From contig OZ237745.1 of the NCBI GenBank assembly GCA_965178125.1, positions 1,240,001 through 1,304,000 on the forward strand: 64,000 nucleotides of DNA, read 5' to 3'. Of this stretch, positions 34,801 through 43,630 are shown piece by piece. The position numbers and the translations under genes were made by a program. Position 1 is the stretch's first letter. Each line of letters begins with the position of its first letter. Under the pieces are notes generated by a model, which was not told the DNA's origin, did not search any database, and was given only the letters and a program-made list of their open reading frames with translations. The DNA is from Bilabrum cf. latius. Lineage: Eukaryota; Bigyra: Bicosoecida; Bigyra; Bicosoecida.

Positions 34801-36832
34801 CCCACGGACCGGCCCTGGCTGCGGCCCCTGGCGCCGTGCCCGTCGGGCCCCTCGGCGGGTCCCCCCGGGCCACCCCCGTGCGTCGAGCCGTCCCCGTCCA
34901 GGCTGTCCCCGTCCGAGTCGCTCTCGGGCCCGATGCCGTCGCCGTCCCCGCCCGGGCGGTTCGGCACCACCGCTGCTGCCCTCACACCCGCGAGGGCAGC
35001 GAACGAGCTGGCAGCCGCCGCCGATGCCACGCTCGAGGGGACGCCCCCACTCCCTGAGGCCCCGTCCGCGGCTGCCAGTGCCGCGTCGGGTGCAGCACTG
35101 TGCGCCCCCGCGACTCCCGCCGCAGTCCCCGCCGCCACGCCTCGCAGCACCGCGGCCCCCACCGTCGCTCGGAGGGCGGCACCGCTGTCGCCTCCACCGC
35201 TGCTGCCGCCGCCGCTCACCCCCAGCAGGCCCGCGGCCGCGCTCCCGCCCCCGCCCCCGCCTAGAGTAGGTGTGCTGGAAGGCAAGCTGAGCAGCGAGTC
35301 CAGCGTGGGGCCCCCGTGCGCGGAGGAGGAGTGCGAGTGGGAAGACCCGCCACCGAACTGGCTCGCAGCCGAGGGCCCGCCCGCCTGCATGGCCGCAGCC
35401 CGGCCCACGGCGGCTTCCACCTGCTGAGCGGCTGCCTCGAGTGCCTCCGAAGAGGCCCCCGGCAGGCTCGGCCCCCCCGCGGTGGAGGAAGAGGCACCCA
35501 CACCAGGCATGCACGAGGCCCCCGCCAGCCTCGTGTGGTTGGCCCGGGCCTGCTGCCGCACGAGCCGCAGAGCCTTCTTTAGGTTTGCGGCAAAGACCGT
35601 CTCCTTGCCCGCGTCCGTTTCGTCCATCCGCACTGCCTCGCTGAGTGCCCTCTCGTCCTGGGGCAGCGTGTCGGGCACTCGGGGCAAGAAGTAGTCCGTG
35701 CCCAGCGCATGCTCCACGTCCCGGTCGAAGATCACGGAGGGCGGCTTGTCTGCGTCCGCCAGCCGCTCGAACATGAGGCTCACCGGCTGGGAGAGCCACG
35801 CGTCCCGCATGCGGTCGATCGCCTCCGCCACCAGCGCGTCAGTGGCGCGCTGGTCCACGAGGGCGGCCGCCACGTCCTCGTCCTCGTCCTCCAGCTGGTC
35901 CGCCAGCATCTCGCGCATGGCCTCGCCCATGACCCGCTGCATGAAAGGCGCGCGCTTGCTGCGGCGGCGGCTCCCGTCGTCCCCCGCCCTCTCTTCAGCC
36001 TCCCTGGCCGCCTGCTGCACCTCGAGGAGCGCCTCCTGCTCGCATGCCTCGAACACGCACACGCTAACCGTGTCTACCAGCACGTCCCGGCGCAGCGGCT
36101 CCTTGAGCACCAGAGCAGAGGCATACCTGAGCACGAGGGCGCGCTTTTCCACCCTGGACAGGCGCCCGTAGAGCGGGCACTTGGCCGTGAGGTGCGCGTT
36201 GTCCTTGAGGAGGATGCGGTCCAGGATGATGTGCACGCCCTCCTTGATCAGCAGCCACTGCTTGCCCCCGCCCCAGTCAGTTTTGGAAGATACGACCACA
36301 GGGAGCGGGGCATTCATCTGGCCCGGGTGGGGGTGGTGAGGGTGCACGTGCGGGGACAACGGGTGCCCCACAAGGTCTTGCACCGGAAGGCCAGTCCCAG
36401 GCTCCATCGGACCCGCAAACCCCACGGCCCCATGGCCATCTGGAGACTGTCGCACTGGAGGGGGCTCTTCCGGTCCAAACGCTGCCTGCCGGAGCTTGTC
36501 TCCGGGCAGTTGCTGCGGGCGTTGAAAGGAATTAGTGCACCGGGAGGTTTGTTGGGTTCATCAATCCGGCACCTGCACATGTCACAGGCCGCAGAACAAC
36601 CGTGCCCATCGCGAGTCTACCTCAATTCGTAATCGTTGAATCACGCGAAAGTGTCCGCATGGGGGATCTGGCAGTGTGTCACTCCCAATGCACAATGCTT
36701 GAGCTGGGGCATCCGGCGGCATTGCCTTTCCCAGACACCCATCCCCACCATGGGACAGCAAAATCAGTATGGCATGGCAAATAGTATCATAATGTGCGGG
36801 TGAAAAACTACCCTTACCGCTGGATTGCTCAT
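31809..36832 (-). CDS. Unknown 1572-aa protein with long charged coiled coil and poly-Gln
   Basis: I do not recognise this protein. The frame has two TAGs (33032-33030 and 33014-33012), both inside a poly-Gln tract, and a TGA stop at 31811-31809. The proposed exon 1 is 15 nt (36832-36818, 'MSNPA'), then a 305-nt intron, then exon 2 from 36512. If there is no such exon, the first in-frame ATG is at 36407. The N-terminal ~200 residues look folded ('WLLIKEGVHIILDRILL'). A second folded block near 34400-33850 contains 'WWEQPWLFRTCQSD' and 'GVWPIISNDGHLSYVRF'. A ~200-residue Glu/Lys/Arg/Ala helix follows (33830-33300), then His/Asn/Gln and Gly-rich sequence. The middle is Gly/Ser-rich and disordered. 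The coiled coil suggests a scaffold role, but function is unknown. Confidence 0.7.
33009..33053 (-). repeat. Poly-Gln tract with two internal TAG codons
   Basis: In the frame of the coiled-coil protein, the order on the minus strand is seven CAG, TAG, five CAG, TAG, CAG, CAC. The two TAGs are isolated single-base changes inside a homogeneous CAG run. This is the most direct evidence in the window that TAG encodes glutamine. Confidence 0.95.
36513..36817 (-). other. Intron after a 15-nt first exon (proposed)
   Basis: Donor GTAAGG at 36817 directly after ATG AGC AAT CCA GCG, and acceptor CCCGCAG ending at 36513. The phase is 0 and it joins 'MSNPA' to 'QLPGDKLRQ'. An in-frame TGA at 36560-36558 lies inside it, so the upstream frame cannot be exon. 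Donor and phase match well; the acceptor tract is only moderate. Confidence 0.55.
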
Positions 36833-37478
36833 TCTGGCCGACGAATCGATTTCCTTGGCGTGGTATCGAAGTCAATCGATTTTGCTGGCGCCAGATCAAG
36901 CCGACCGCCAAATCTAGCTAGACTAAATGCCCACTGGTTTCAAATCAGTGGCACCGTATCGCCGACTCTGCTATGTGCTGCGCAGAAACACTGAAGATGT
37001 CCTCACTGGAAGAAAACGATTATTTTACAAAAGGCACACCTTACAAGAAAAGCCCCCGGTAACCGGTCAGCTTGTCCGCCACTCTAAACGACACATTCAT
37101 GATAGACACCCTATCGCGCATATATTCTCCGGTAAAGGTACATGCAGGGCATCAGATCTGCATCCGTACCTAATGGTGTGAAGGGTAGCCACTTCACGCT
37201 GTGCGCCGATGGGAAGGGAAGCTTCGGCGCTGCGGCAGTAAGCCACTTTGGGGACTGGGACACGCCCCCCTTGCTGGAGCAATTATAGTGACGAGGCCAA
37301 TGTATCAACTTAGTGCACATCCGGGCTATGATGAGAGAAGAGAGGCTATTCCCATGGACGGAGGCCCGGAACTTGCCTCGCGTGGACAGACGTGAGCGAA
37401 GCACACGCTACAAAGGTATCGTTTACGGGTGATGCTGGCGAGCTTCAGAACGAGCACTGAGTCGTACGAAAGTCAAAT
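36833..37478. promoter_or_regulatory. Divergent intergenic region before PP1
   Basis: 646 bp between the proposed first exon of the coiled-coil gene (minus) and the PP1 start (plus). It is AT-richer than the genes. I see no conserved coding sequence and no tRNA-like fold. It should hold both promoters. Confidence 0.45.
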
Positions 37479-38918
37479 ATGGCTTCAACCCCTGAAATCG
37501 ACGGTAAGGAAGCATCTTTTTCGGAATCCGTGTGCCTGTAACCCTTGCATCCTCAATGCTGGGTGTTGCAGGGCAAAACCTTTGTTTGACGTTTCTCCCC
37601 TGGGTGTGGTACCTTGCTCAGCAGTCACTGCTCTTTGTTCTTTCACTAGTTAGCCGTGCTAATGTAATTTTTTAATACTAAATAATTCGTATTGTGGATA
37701 AAATGCTGATTCTGAGAGCCCAGGGAATTGTTGACGCTCGTTTGATTTTTTCCCCTGCTGGGTGGATGCCGGGTGTTGTTGATGTCCTTGTACCGTCATG
37801 TCTGCTAGGCTGAGGATCCATAGCCCCCAATAACCATTTTAATTATAGTACGTCTGTTCTTTGCTACATTTGATGGCGGTCTGTTATTCTACTGAATCAG
37901 CCAACACGCAACCGTGCTGTTGTTGCTCGGTGGCGATACGAAGCTCTCTAGTAGAGTACAGCGCACATACTTGTTGCGTTCCGCGGTGCTCCTGTTTCCA
38001 TTTGCAGTGAATGCGATCATCGACAAGCTGCTGTCAGTTAGGGATGCCAGGCCTGGCACGCAGGTGCACTTGGCAGAAAGCGACATCCGCGGCTTGTGTT
38101 TGAAGGCAAGGGAGATCTTCTTGGAACAACCGATCCTGCTGGAGCTAGAGGCGCCAATTAAAATTTGCGGTGATATTCACGGCCAGTACTATGATCTGCT
38201 GCGCCTGTTCGAGTACGGTGGGTTCCCGCCTGACGCGAACTACCTCTTCCTCGGCGATTACGTCGACCGCGGGCAGCAGAGCCTGGAGACTATCTGCTTG
38301 CTGCTGGCGTACAAGATCAAGTATCCCGAGAATTTCTTTATGCTCCGGGGGAATCACGAGTGCTCGTGCATCAGCCGGATCTACGGGTTTTTCGACGAGT
38401 GCAAACGCCGGTACAATGTCAAGCTCTGGAAGCTCTTCATGGACGTCTTCAACTGCTTGCCGCTGGCTGCGACCATCGATGAGAAGATCTTGTGCATCCA
38501 TGGAGGCCTCAGCCCGGAGCTGACTTCCATCGAGCAGATCAAGAGGATCGTCAGGCCGACCGACGTGCCCGACACTGGCTTGCTCTGCGACCTGCTCTGG
38601 TCCGATCCGGACAGGGACATCGTCGGGTGGGGCGAAAACGACCGGGGCGTGAGCTTCACGTTTGGCCCCGATGTGGTCAGCGCGTTCCTGAAGCGACATG
38701 ACTACGATTTGATCGTGAGGGCCCACCAGGTGGTGGAGGACGGGTACGAATTCTTCGCCAAGAGGCAGCTCGTGACCCTGTTCTCGGCGCCGAACTACTG
38801 CGGGGAATTCGATAATGCAGGGGCGATGATGACAGTGGACGAAACCTTGATGTGCTCGTTCCAGGTGCTCAAGCCTGCCGAGAAGCGCAAGGCTGGCAGG
38901 CGGGGACCCGGCAGGTGA
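37479..38918 (+). CDS. Serine/threonine protein phosphatase PP1 catalytic subunit
   Basis: The catalytic subunit of protein phosphatase 1, which dephosphorylates Ser/Thr in many nuclear and cytoplasmic complexes through regulatory partners. Exon 1 is only 25 nt (37479-37503, 'MASTPEID' plus one base). A 504-nt intron follows, and exon 2 (38008-38918) encodes the rest; total 311 aa. All metallophosphatase motifs are intact: 'GDIHGQ', 'GDYVDRG', 'LRGNHE', 'HGGLSPEL' and '[13 protein letters not shown]'. The C-terminal '[14 protein letters not shown]' loop is present. Similarity to animal and fungal PP1 is very high across the whole enzyme, which rules out PP2A and PP4. The short tail ends in an Arg/Gly-rich stretch before TGA. 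There is no in-frame TAG. Confidence 0.97.
37504..38007 (+). other. Intron in PP1
   Basis: A 504-nt phase-1 intron, donor GTAAGG at 37504, and a pyrimidine-rich acceptor ('tgtttccatttgcag') ending at 38007. Splicing gives the expected PP1 N-terminus ('[15 protein letters not shown]'), the alignable start of the family. Confidence 0.85.
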
Positions 38919-39792
38919 TGAAGTCGTTGGTGGCTTTCCGCGGGTTTAAGAAGCGATGAGCACTGGCGGTGGCTTTGTTATGCACGGTCCAAGTTTGAAT
39001 CCAACCTGCATGTTTTCGTTCAATTCTCTACATGATCTAGCGTGCTGTGCACAGCACCGAAGCCACGAAAAACCAGACTGGCAATTTGCAAACTACACAC
39101 TACTCCATGCGCATGCGAAGAAACCCCGGCCGCAGAGTGGGACTAAAAAGCCGGGCTTTTCCAGTGAGGTGCAATGCACTTGTTTGTATGTACAAAAAGC
39201 TTAGCATCTGCCAGTTCGGTACCCTGTAGCCCTGTTTGACCCTGTTGGCGGACTGCGGAATGCGACGGTTTGCAAGCCGCTTGCGCTGTACTGTTGGTTT
39301 TCCTTGGGGTTGTGTATAGCATGCATGCAGTCCGTGGCGTCATGAAATTTGAAATTTGTTGTACACTTCGAGTTTCTCGCCTTGACTCGTGGCACGCTAG
39401 TGTTTGTTACAGCTTTGGCTGCACACACCGCTTGGATCTCCTTGCCCCATTGTACATTTTGGCGCCTTGCAAGAGAATCTAGGAGCCTTGCCGTGTCGCA
39501 AGAGAATTTTAGGCGTATTTTTACCTGTGCACAAGGCAGAGCCTTACTCAGTACCTCGTGTTCAATGAGTCTCGGAGTACGTACCCAGCCACAACCTCTC
39601 GCAGTCCCACGATATTCGAGCTAGAACAAGGCAACATACGGTTTCGACCTATCTGCTCACTTGTAGATACAGTCTGCGGCATTTTAGACTGATCGCGAGT
39701 GCAGCGGCGACGTATAGCTGCTGCACGTGAGCTATAGGAGCCACTGATTGAACCCATCGGTTTTCGTACTTCGCGTCGGTCTCATTGCTAGA
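38919..39792. other. Intergenic region PP1 to SNARE
   Basis: 874 bp holding the PP1 3' UTR and the SNARE promoter. It is AT-richer and its short ORFs resemble nothing known. No RNA gene recognised. Confidence 0.4.
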
Positions 39793-40536
39793 ATGGCGGC
39801 TGCAGCAAGCGGCAGAGACATGGGCGTAAGATATTTGGCCATCGGCCGGCGCACGGATGGGGCGGTGCTGACCTCGCTGGTCACACCGCAGGGGAGCTAG
39901 GCGTCGGCGGACCAGGGCAAGCTGGACGAGCTGGTGACAAACTTGCTGCAGCACGGCAGCTGGGACGAAATGGAGAGCGACGTGCTGCAGCTAGATGACG
40001 CAGACATGATGATTAACGCGCTGCAGAGCAACCCAGTGGTGGTGTTCGCCGTGACGGGCAAGGACTACCCTGACAGGCTCCTCTTCGCCAGGGAGAGCGG
40101 GCAGGCCGGCCTGCTGAACGAGATGCTGCAGCGGCTGGATGATGACTTGGGGAGGGACCTGGCCGTGGGGTGCGCCCCGGGGGGGCTGGGGCACAAGGGG
40201 CGCACCATGCTCTCCTCGGTGGCGGACAAGTACGGCTCTCCTGAGAAACTCGACAGCATGCTGCGGGTGCAGGGCAAGCTGGACGCGGTGAAGGGGGTGA
40301 TGATGGACAACATCGACGGGATGATGCGCATGACGGAGCGTGCAGAGGACGTGGAAGAGAAGACGGACGAGCTGAGGAGAGGGGCCAAGCAGTTCCAGAA
40401 CAAGGCAGGAGACCTCAAGTGGGCCATGTGGTGGAGAAACTGCAAGCTGTGGTGCCTCATCGCAGTACTGGTCATTTGTGTGATCCTCTACTTTGTCATA
40501 CCGATCATCCGCCCGCACCTGGATGGGGACAAGTGA
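39793..40536 (+). CDS. Longin-type R-SNARE (VAMP7-like)
   Basis: A membrane-fusion SNARE of 247 aa with one TAG (39898-39900) read as sense and a TGA stop. A longin-like domain occupies residues ~10-125 ('MGVRYLAIGRRTDGAVLTSL'). The SNARE helix runs over ~165-225 ('GKLDAVKGVMMDNIDGMM' to 'GAKQFQNKAGDLK'). A 'WWRNCK' juxtamembrane motif and a C-terminal transmembrane anchor ('LIAVLVICVILYFVIPII') follow. This is the tail-anchored layout of VAMP7/VAMP71-type proteins. By ungapped alignment with VAMP2 and VAMP7 the central zero-layer Arg is replaced by Met, with an Arg one residue before it. The TAG splits the longin domain, so a standard-code model would begin too late. Confidence 0.9.
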
Positions 40537-40698
40537 CGGGTACAGGAACGGTGGATGGCAGCGGGGCTTGCCTGTATTCGGGCGGTGGGCGGGGGTGCCA
40601 CGACAAAAACCGTGCGATGTATTCTGTGCAAATGAGTTCTATGCTACAACGACTTCAAAGCAATCAAGTCACGCAGAGGAGCGGCGGCTCCACTCGGC

Positions 40699-41052
40699 TC
40701 AGCTCCGGGCCTCACCGCCCTAGCCTAGCATCACATCTGCCGCTGCCGCGTTTGAGCAAGCGTCGTAGCGGTCCACAAGCGGAGCACATCGCAGCGGATC
40801 CGCGTCGCCGTTTCTCGATACATCTCTATAACAGCTAACAACGGCCTCCCTCTCGGCCCTGCATGGCACTGCTCGTGCCGGGGCACGCTTGTACTGGGCG
40901 TGCGTACCGTCTACCGCACCGCCCAAAGCGGCCTCTCTCAGCTTCTGCACTTCCTCCAGTCTTGACGTTGCAATCTTTGAAGCCTACTGCGATCCAGACT
41001 CACAGAGATCATGCCAAACTGATTCTCTCTCTGAACTGGTTCGTACGGACAT
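40699..41052 (-). CDS. Twin CX9C mitochondrial protein, Mic19/CHCHD3-like
   Basis: A 117-aa protein with two TAGs (40986-40984 and 40722-40720) read as sense, ATG at 41052 and TGA at 40701-40699. The C-terminal half is a CHCH domain: 'CRAEREAVVSC' and 'CAPLVDRYDAC' are two perfect CX9C motifs, and the spacing with 'CYRD' resembles Mic19 of the MICOS complex. Such proteins are imported and oxidised in the mitochondrial intermembrane space by Mia40 and support crista junctions. The N-terminal part is polar, predicted helical ('SRLEEVQKLREAA'). The gene is too short and too interrupted to be found without TAG as sense. It is convergent with the SNARE gene, 162 bp apart. Confidence 0.8.
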
Positions 41053-41542
41053 GCACGCTAGCACAAAACGAATGACGCCGTAGTCTCACCGCTTTCGCCT
41101 TTGACTCAGAATCTGACTGAGCAGCCGTGTATCCAGCATCATAGCCTTTCTTGAAGTGTTCTTCAACTGGCACCTTTGCCGCATCAATGGCGCCAGGAGA
41201 TGTCTAAGTAACGCCTGCGATCTCGACACGATATTTCATCTCAAATTGTGCACATATCTTGCACAATGCAGTTAACCAGTACACAATGCACAATATTACT
41301 CACCTTCTACGGGTTTAGATCCCGATGATCCCATGGCAGATACGTTGGATCGTAATTAATGAAATTGATGTAATCTTGGTTAGGTTGTTCCGGTAATATA
41401 AACCACACGCTTTAAACAGATCGATTGGTCTGGTGACAATTGGTGTAATAAATTTATTTGTACCGTCACAAACCGTGCGTGTGCGGCAGTACGATTTCTT
41501 GAAGACAGATATAAGTGTCCACTCCCGGCGGCTAGTATCAGG
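41053..41542. promoter_or_regulatory. Divergent AT-rich promoter region
   Basis: 490 bp between the Mic19-like gene (minus) and the MFS gene (plus). It is notably AT-rich with 'ttaattaatg'-like stretches and repeated 'cacaatgca' words near 41250-41300. No gene is recognised. Confidence 0.4.
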
Positions 41543-43447
41543 ATGGGCTCTACATCGAGACCACCGCAAGGGGGACTCGGGGGGTGTTTTTCGCCTCTAG
41601 TTATTCTGATTGCGTTCACCATGACCAACATTATCAACTATATGGACCGGGGCATCGTTCCGGGGGCACCCGAGGAAGTAGGAGAGTTCGCTATGCATTC
41701 AACTGGCTCCACTAATCAGGATACCCTGATCGGTAGCCTGTAGAGCGCATTCATCGGCGGGTATGCTGTTGCTAGCCTTGTCTTCGGGCATCTTGTGCAT
41801 CTTTACCCACCTTTCAAGCTTGTGGGAATTGGACTTGCGATTTGGGTAGTGGCTATCGTAGCGAGCGGCGCTGCTCCAAGCTACTACATGCTTCTTGCAG
41901 CCCGCGTGCTATCAGGGGTAGGGGAGGCGAGCTTCCAGTGCGTGGTTCCTACCTACATTGATGATAACGCTCCACCTGCCCAGCGATCCTTGTATCTGGC
42001 TGTGTTTTATATGGCTATACCGGGAGGGACGGCTGTTGGGTATGGCTGGGGCGCTGCGATCTCGAGCGCGCTCTCGTGGCGGTGGGCCTTCTATCTAGAG
42101 GCACCTCTCATGCTTCCGTTCGTGATCCTCTGCTTTATGTTCCCTGACCCGCCGAAGCACGAGCACCCAGCCTTTTTGGACGAGCGGCAAGCGGGCGTAG
42201 ATGAGGCCGAGAAAGGCGGCCTGCTCGCGAACAGCGCAGAGGCTGATGGGGCTCCCTCCAGCAGCCTAGGGTCGGAGTCAGAACAGAGCCTGCTCTCTGC
42301 GAGCTACGGAGCACCGACCGACGGGGCCAGCTAGGCGGGACCAGACGCTCCCACCTCGGGCCCCCCCCGGCCGCCCACGGTGATCGAAGAGCTGATGGGC
42401 GTGCTGTCCTCGCCCGAGTACGTCTTCGTGGTGCTGGGGTACGCCGCTTACACGTTCGTGGTAGCCGGACTAGGGAACTTCGGACCAACGTTCGTTATCG
42501 GTTTGGGTCTCTTTGAGGACGAAACCACGGCCTCGTTGCTCTTCGGGGCCATCATCGCGGTGGTGGGCTTCTCGGGCACACTCATCGGCGGGCTCGTGAT
42601 CGACTGCCTGCAGGCGCGCAACAGCAAGGCATAGGAAGAGAGGATCGGCATCGACAACTTGTCTCCAGGAGATGAGGCTGGGCAAGGAGCGGGCCGTCGG
42701 TCCGCCGAAATGGTCTCCGTGGGAGGGTCTGCTGCTAGTCTCGGCCAGGACCAGAAGCGCGACCCAGAGGGCGATTTCGACCAGAACGGGGACTAGCTTG
42801 TGCCGAGCGATCGGTAGTCTAACCCCCGCGATGGTGGCAGTGACAGTGACGATGCTGTAACGCTCCGCAGCCTGGACCTGAAGCTGATCTCCACCACGCC
42901 ACTGACCTTTGGGTCTACGCTGGTGGGGTTCGTGCTATGCCTGCTGTCTCCTTTCTTTGCGGCATCCAGAGGCGGCTTCTTGTCAGTGCTGGGGCTGGGA
43001 GCACTGTGCCTCTTCATCAATACCGCTGCTGTCAACCTGGCCATCCTCGCGTCGGTTCCCCCGGAGTCCAGACCTTTCGCTGTGGGGCTAGGCACAGTGG
43101 TCTTGCACGCTCTCGGGGACGTGCCATCGCCCGTGATCATCGGACAGGTAGCGGACCAGTTGGCGCCTGGCACTACCAAGGATAGAAGCCACCGCGGGCT
43201 GCAAATCACGATGGTTCTGACGACAATGTGGCTGCTGTGGGCGCTGCTGTTTTGGGGTGGTGCGTGGTTCCTGGCTAGCAGGCGGATGGCGCGGCACGAA
43301 CGCGGGAAGGACTACAAGGAGCTTGGAGGCAGAGACACGGATGGACTTCTCGCTGATTACAAGAATGGTGGAGGGTGGTACCGGCAGCTAGGCATTCGGT
43401 GGTGTTGCTGTTCTCAGCCGGATTTGGCGGCTAAAGCCAGCATGTAA
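41543..43447 (+). CDS. Spinster-type major facilitator transporter
   Basis: A multi-pass MFS membrane transporter of 634 aa, with TAGs at 41741, 42332, 42632, 42794 and 42815 and a TAA stop. It starts 'MGSTSRPPQGG', then TM1 with 'INYMDRG', the family signature of Spinster (SPNS) proteins. 'LIGSL' TAG 'SAFIGGYAVASLVFGHL' corresponds to TM2; animal SPNS proteins have Gln at the TAG position (LIQTVFISSY). 'RVLSGVGEASFQCVVPTYI' is the conserved TM4 motif. A long acidic loop with four TAGs separates the N- and C-terminal six-helix bundles. By family, it probably carries lysolipids, sphingolipids or carboxylates in an endomembrane. The substrate is unknown. The C-terminal tail is Cys-rich ('WCCCSQ'). 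Confidence 0.88.
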
Positions 43448-43630
43448 GGGTGACGCAGTCGACCTAGGGTGTCGTGGTTGCATGGGTTGGAGCCGTGGTT
43501 TGATAGTTTCATGGAAGAAAAGAGTAGTTTCATGTCAATCCAAGGGATCAATTAGCAAGAGTTCGAACAGATGCGATCACAAATGATCTGGCCCCAGTCG
43601 CGCAGTCCGGCACAGCTACCAAATTTTTCA
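43448..43630. other. Convergent 3' spacer MFS / TRRAP
   Basis: 183 bp between two convergent stop codons. No gene is seen. Confidence 0.4.

Noticed and set aside
37740-38010. A PP1 start in the open frame at 37914
   Set aside because: It has no ATG and no PP1 similarity before 38008, where a strong acceptor lies. The 25-nt exon at 37479 gives the correct phase and N-terminus.
38980-39020. 'tttgaatcc' as a possible tRNA T-loop, looked for as a UAG-decoding tRNA
   Set aside because: No cloverleaf, no anticodon arm and no matching acceptor stem around it. I found no tRNA gene in the window.
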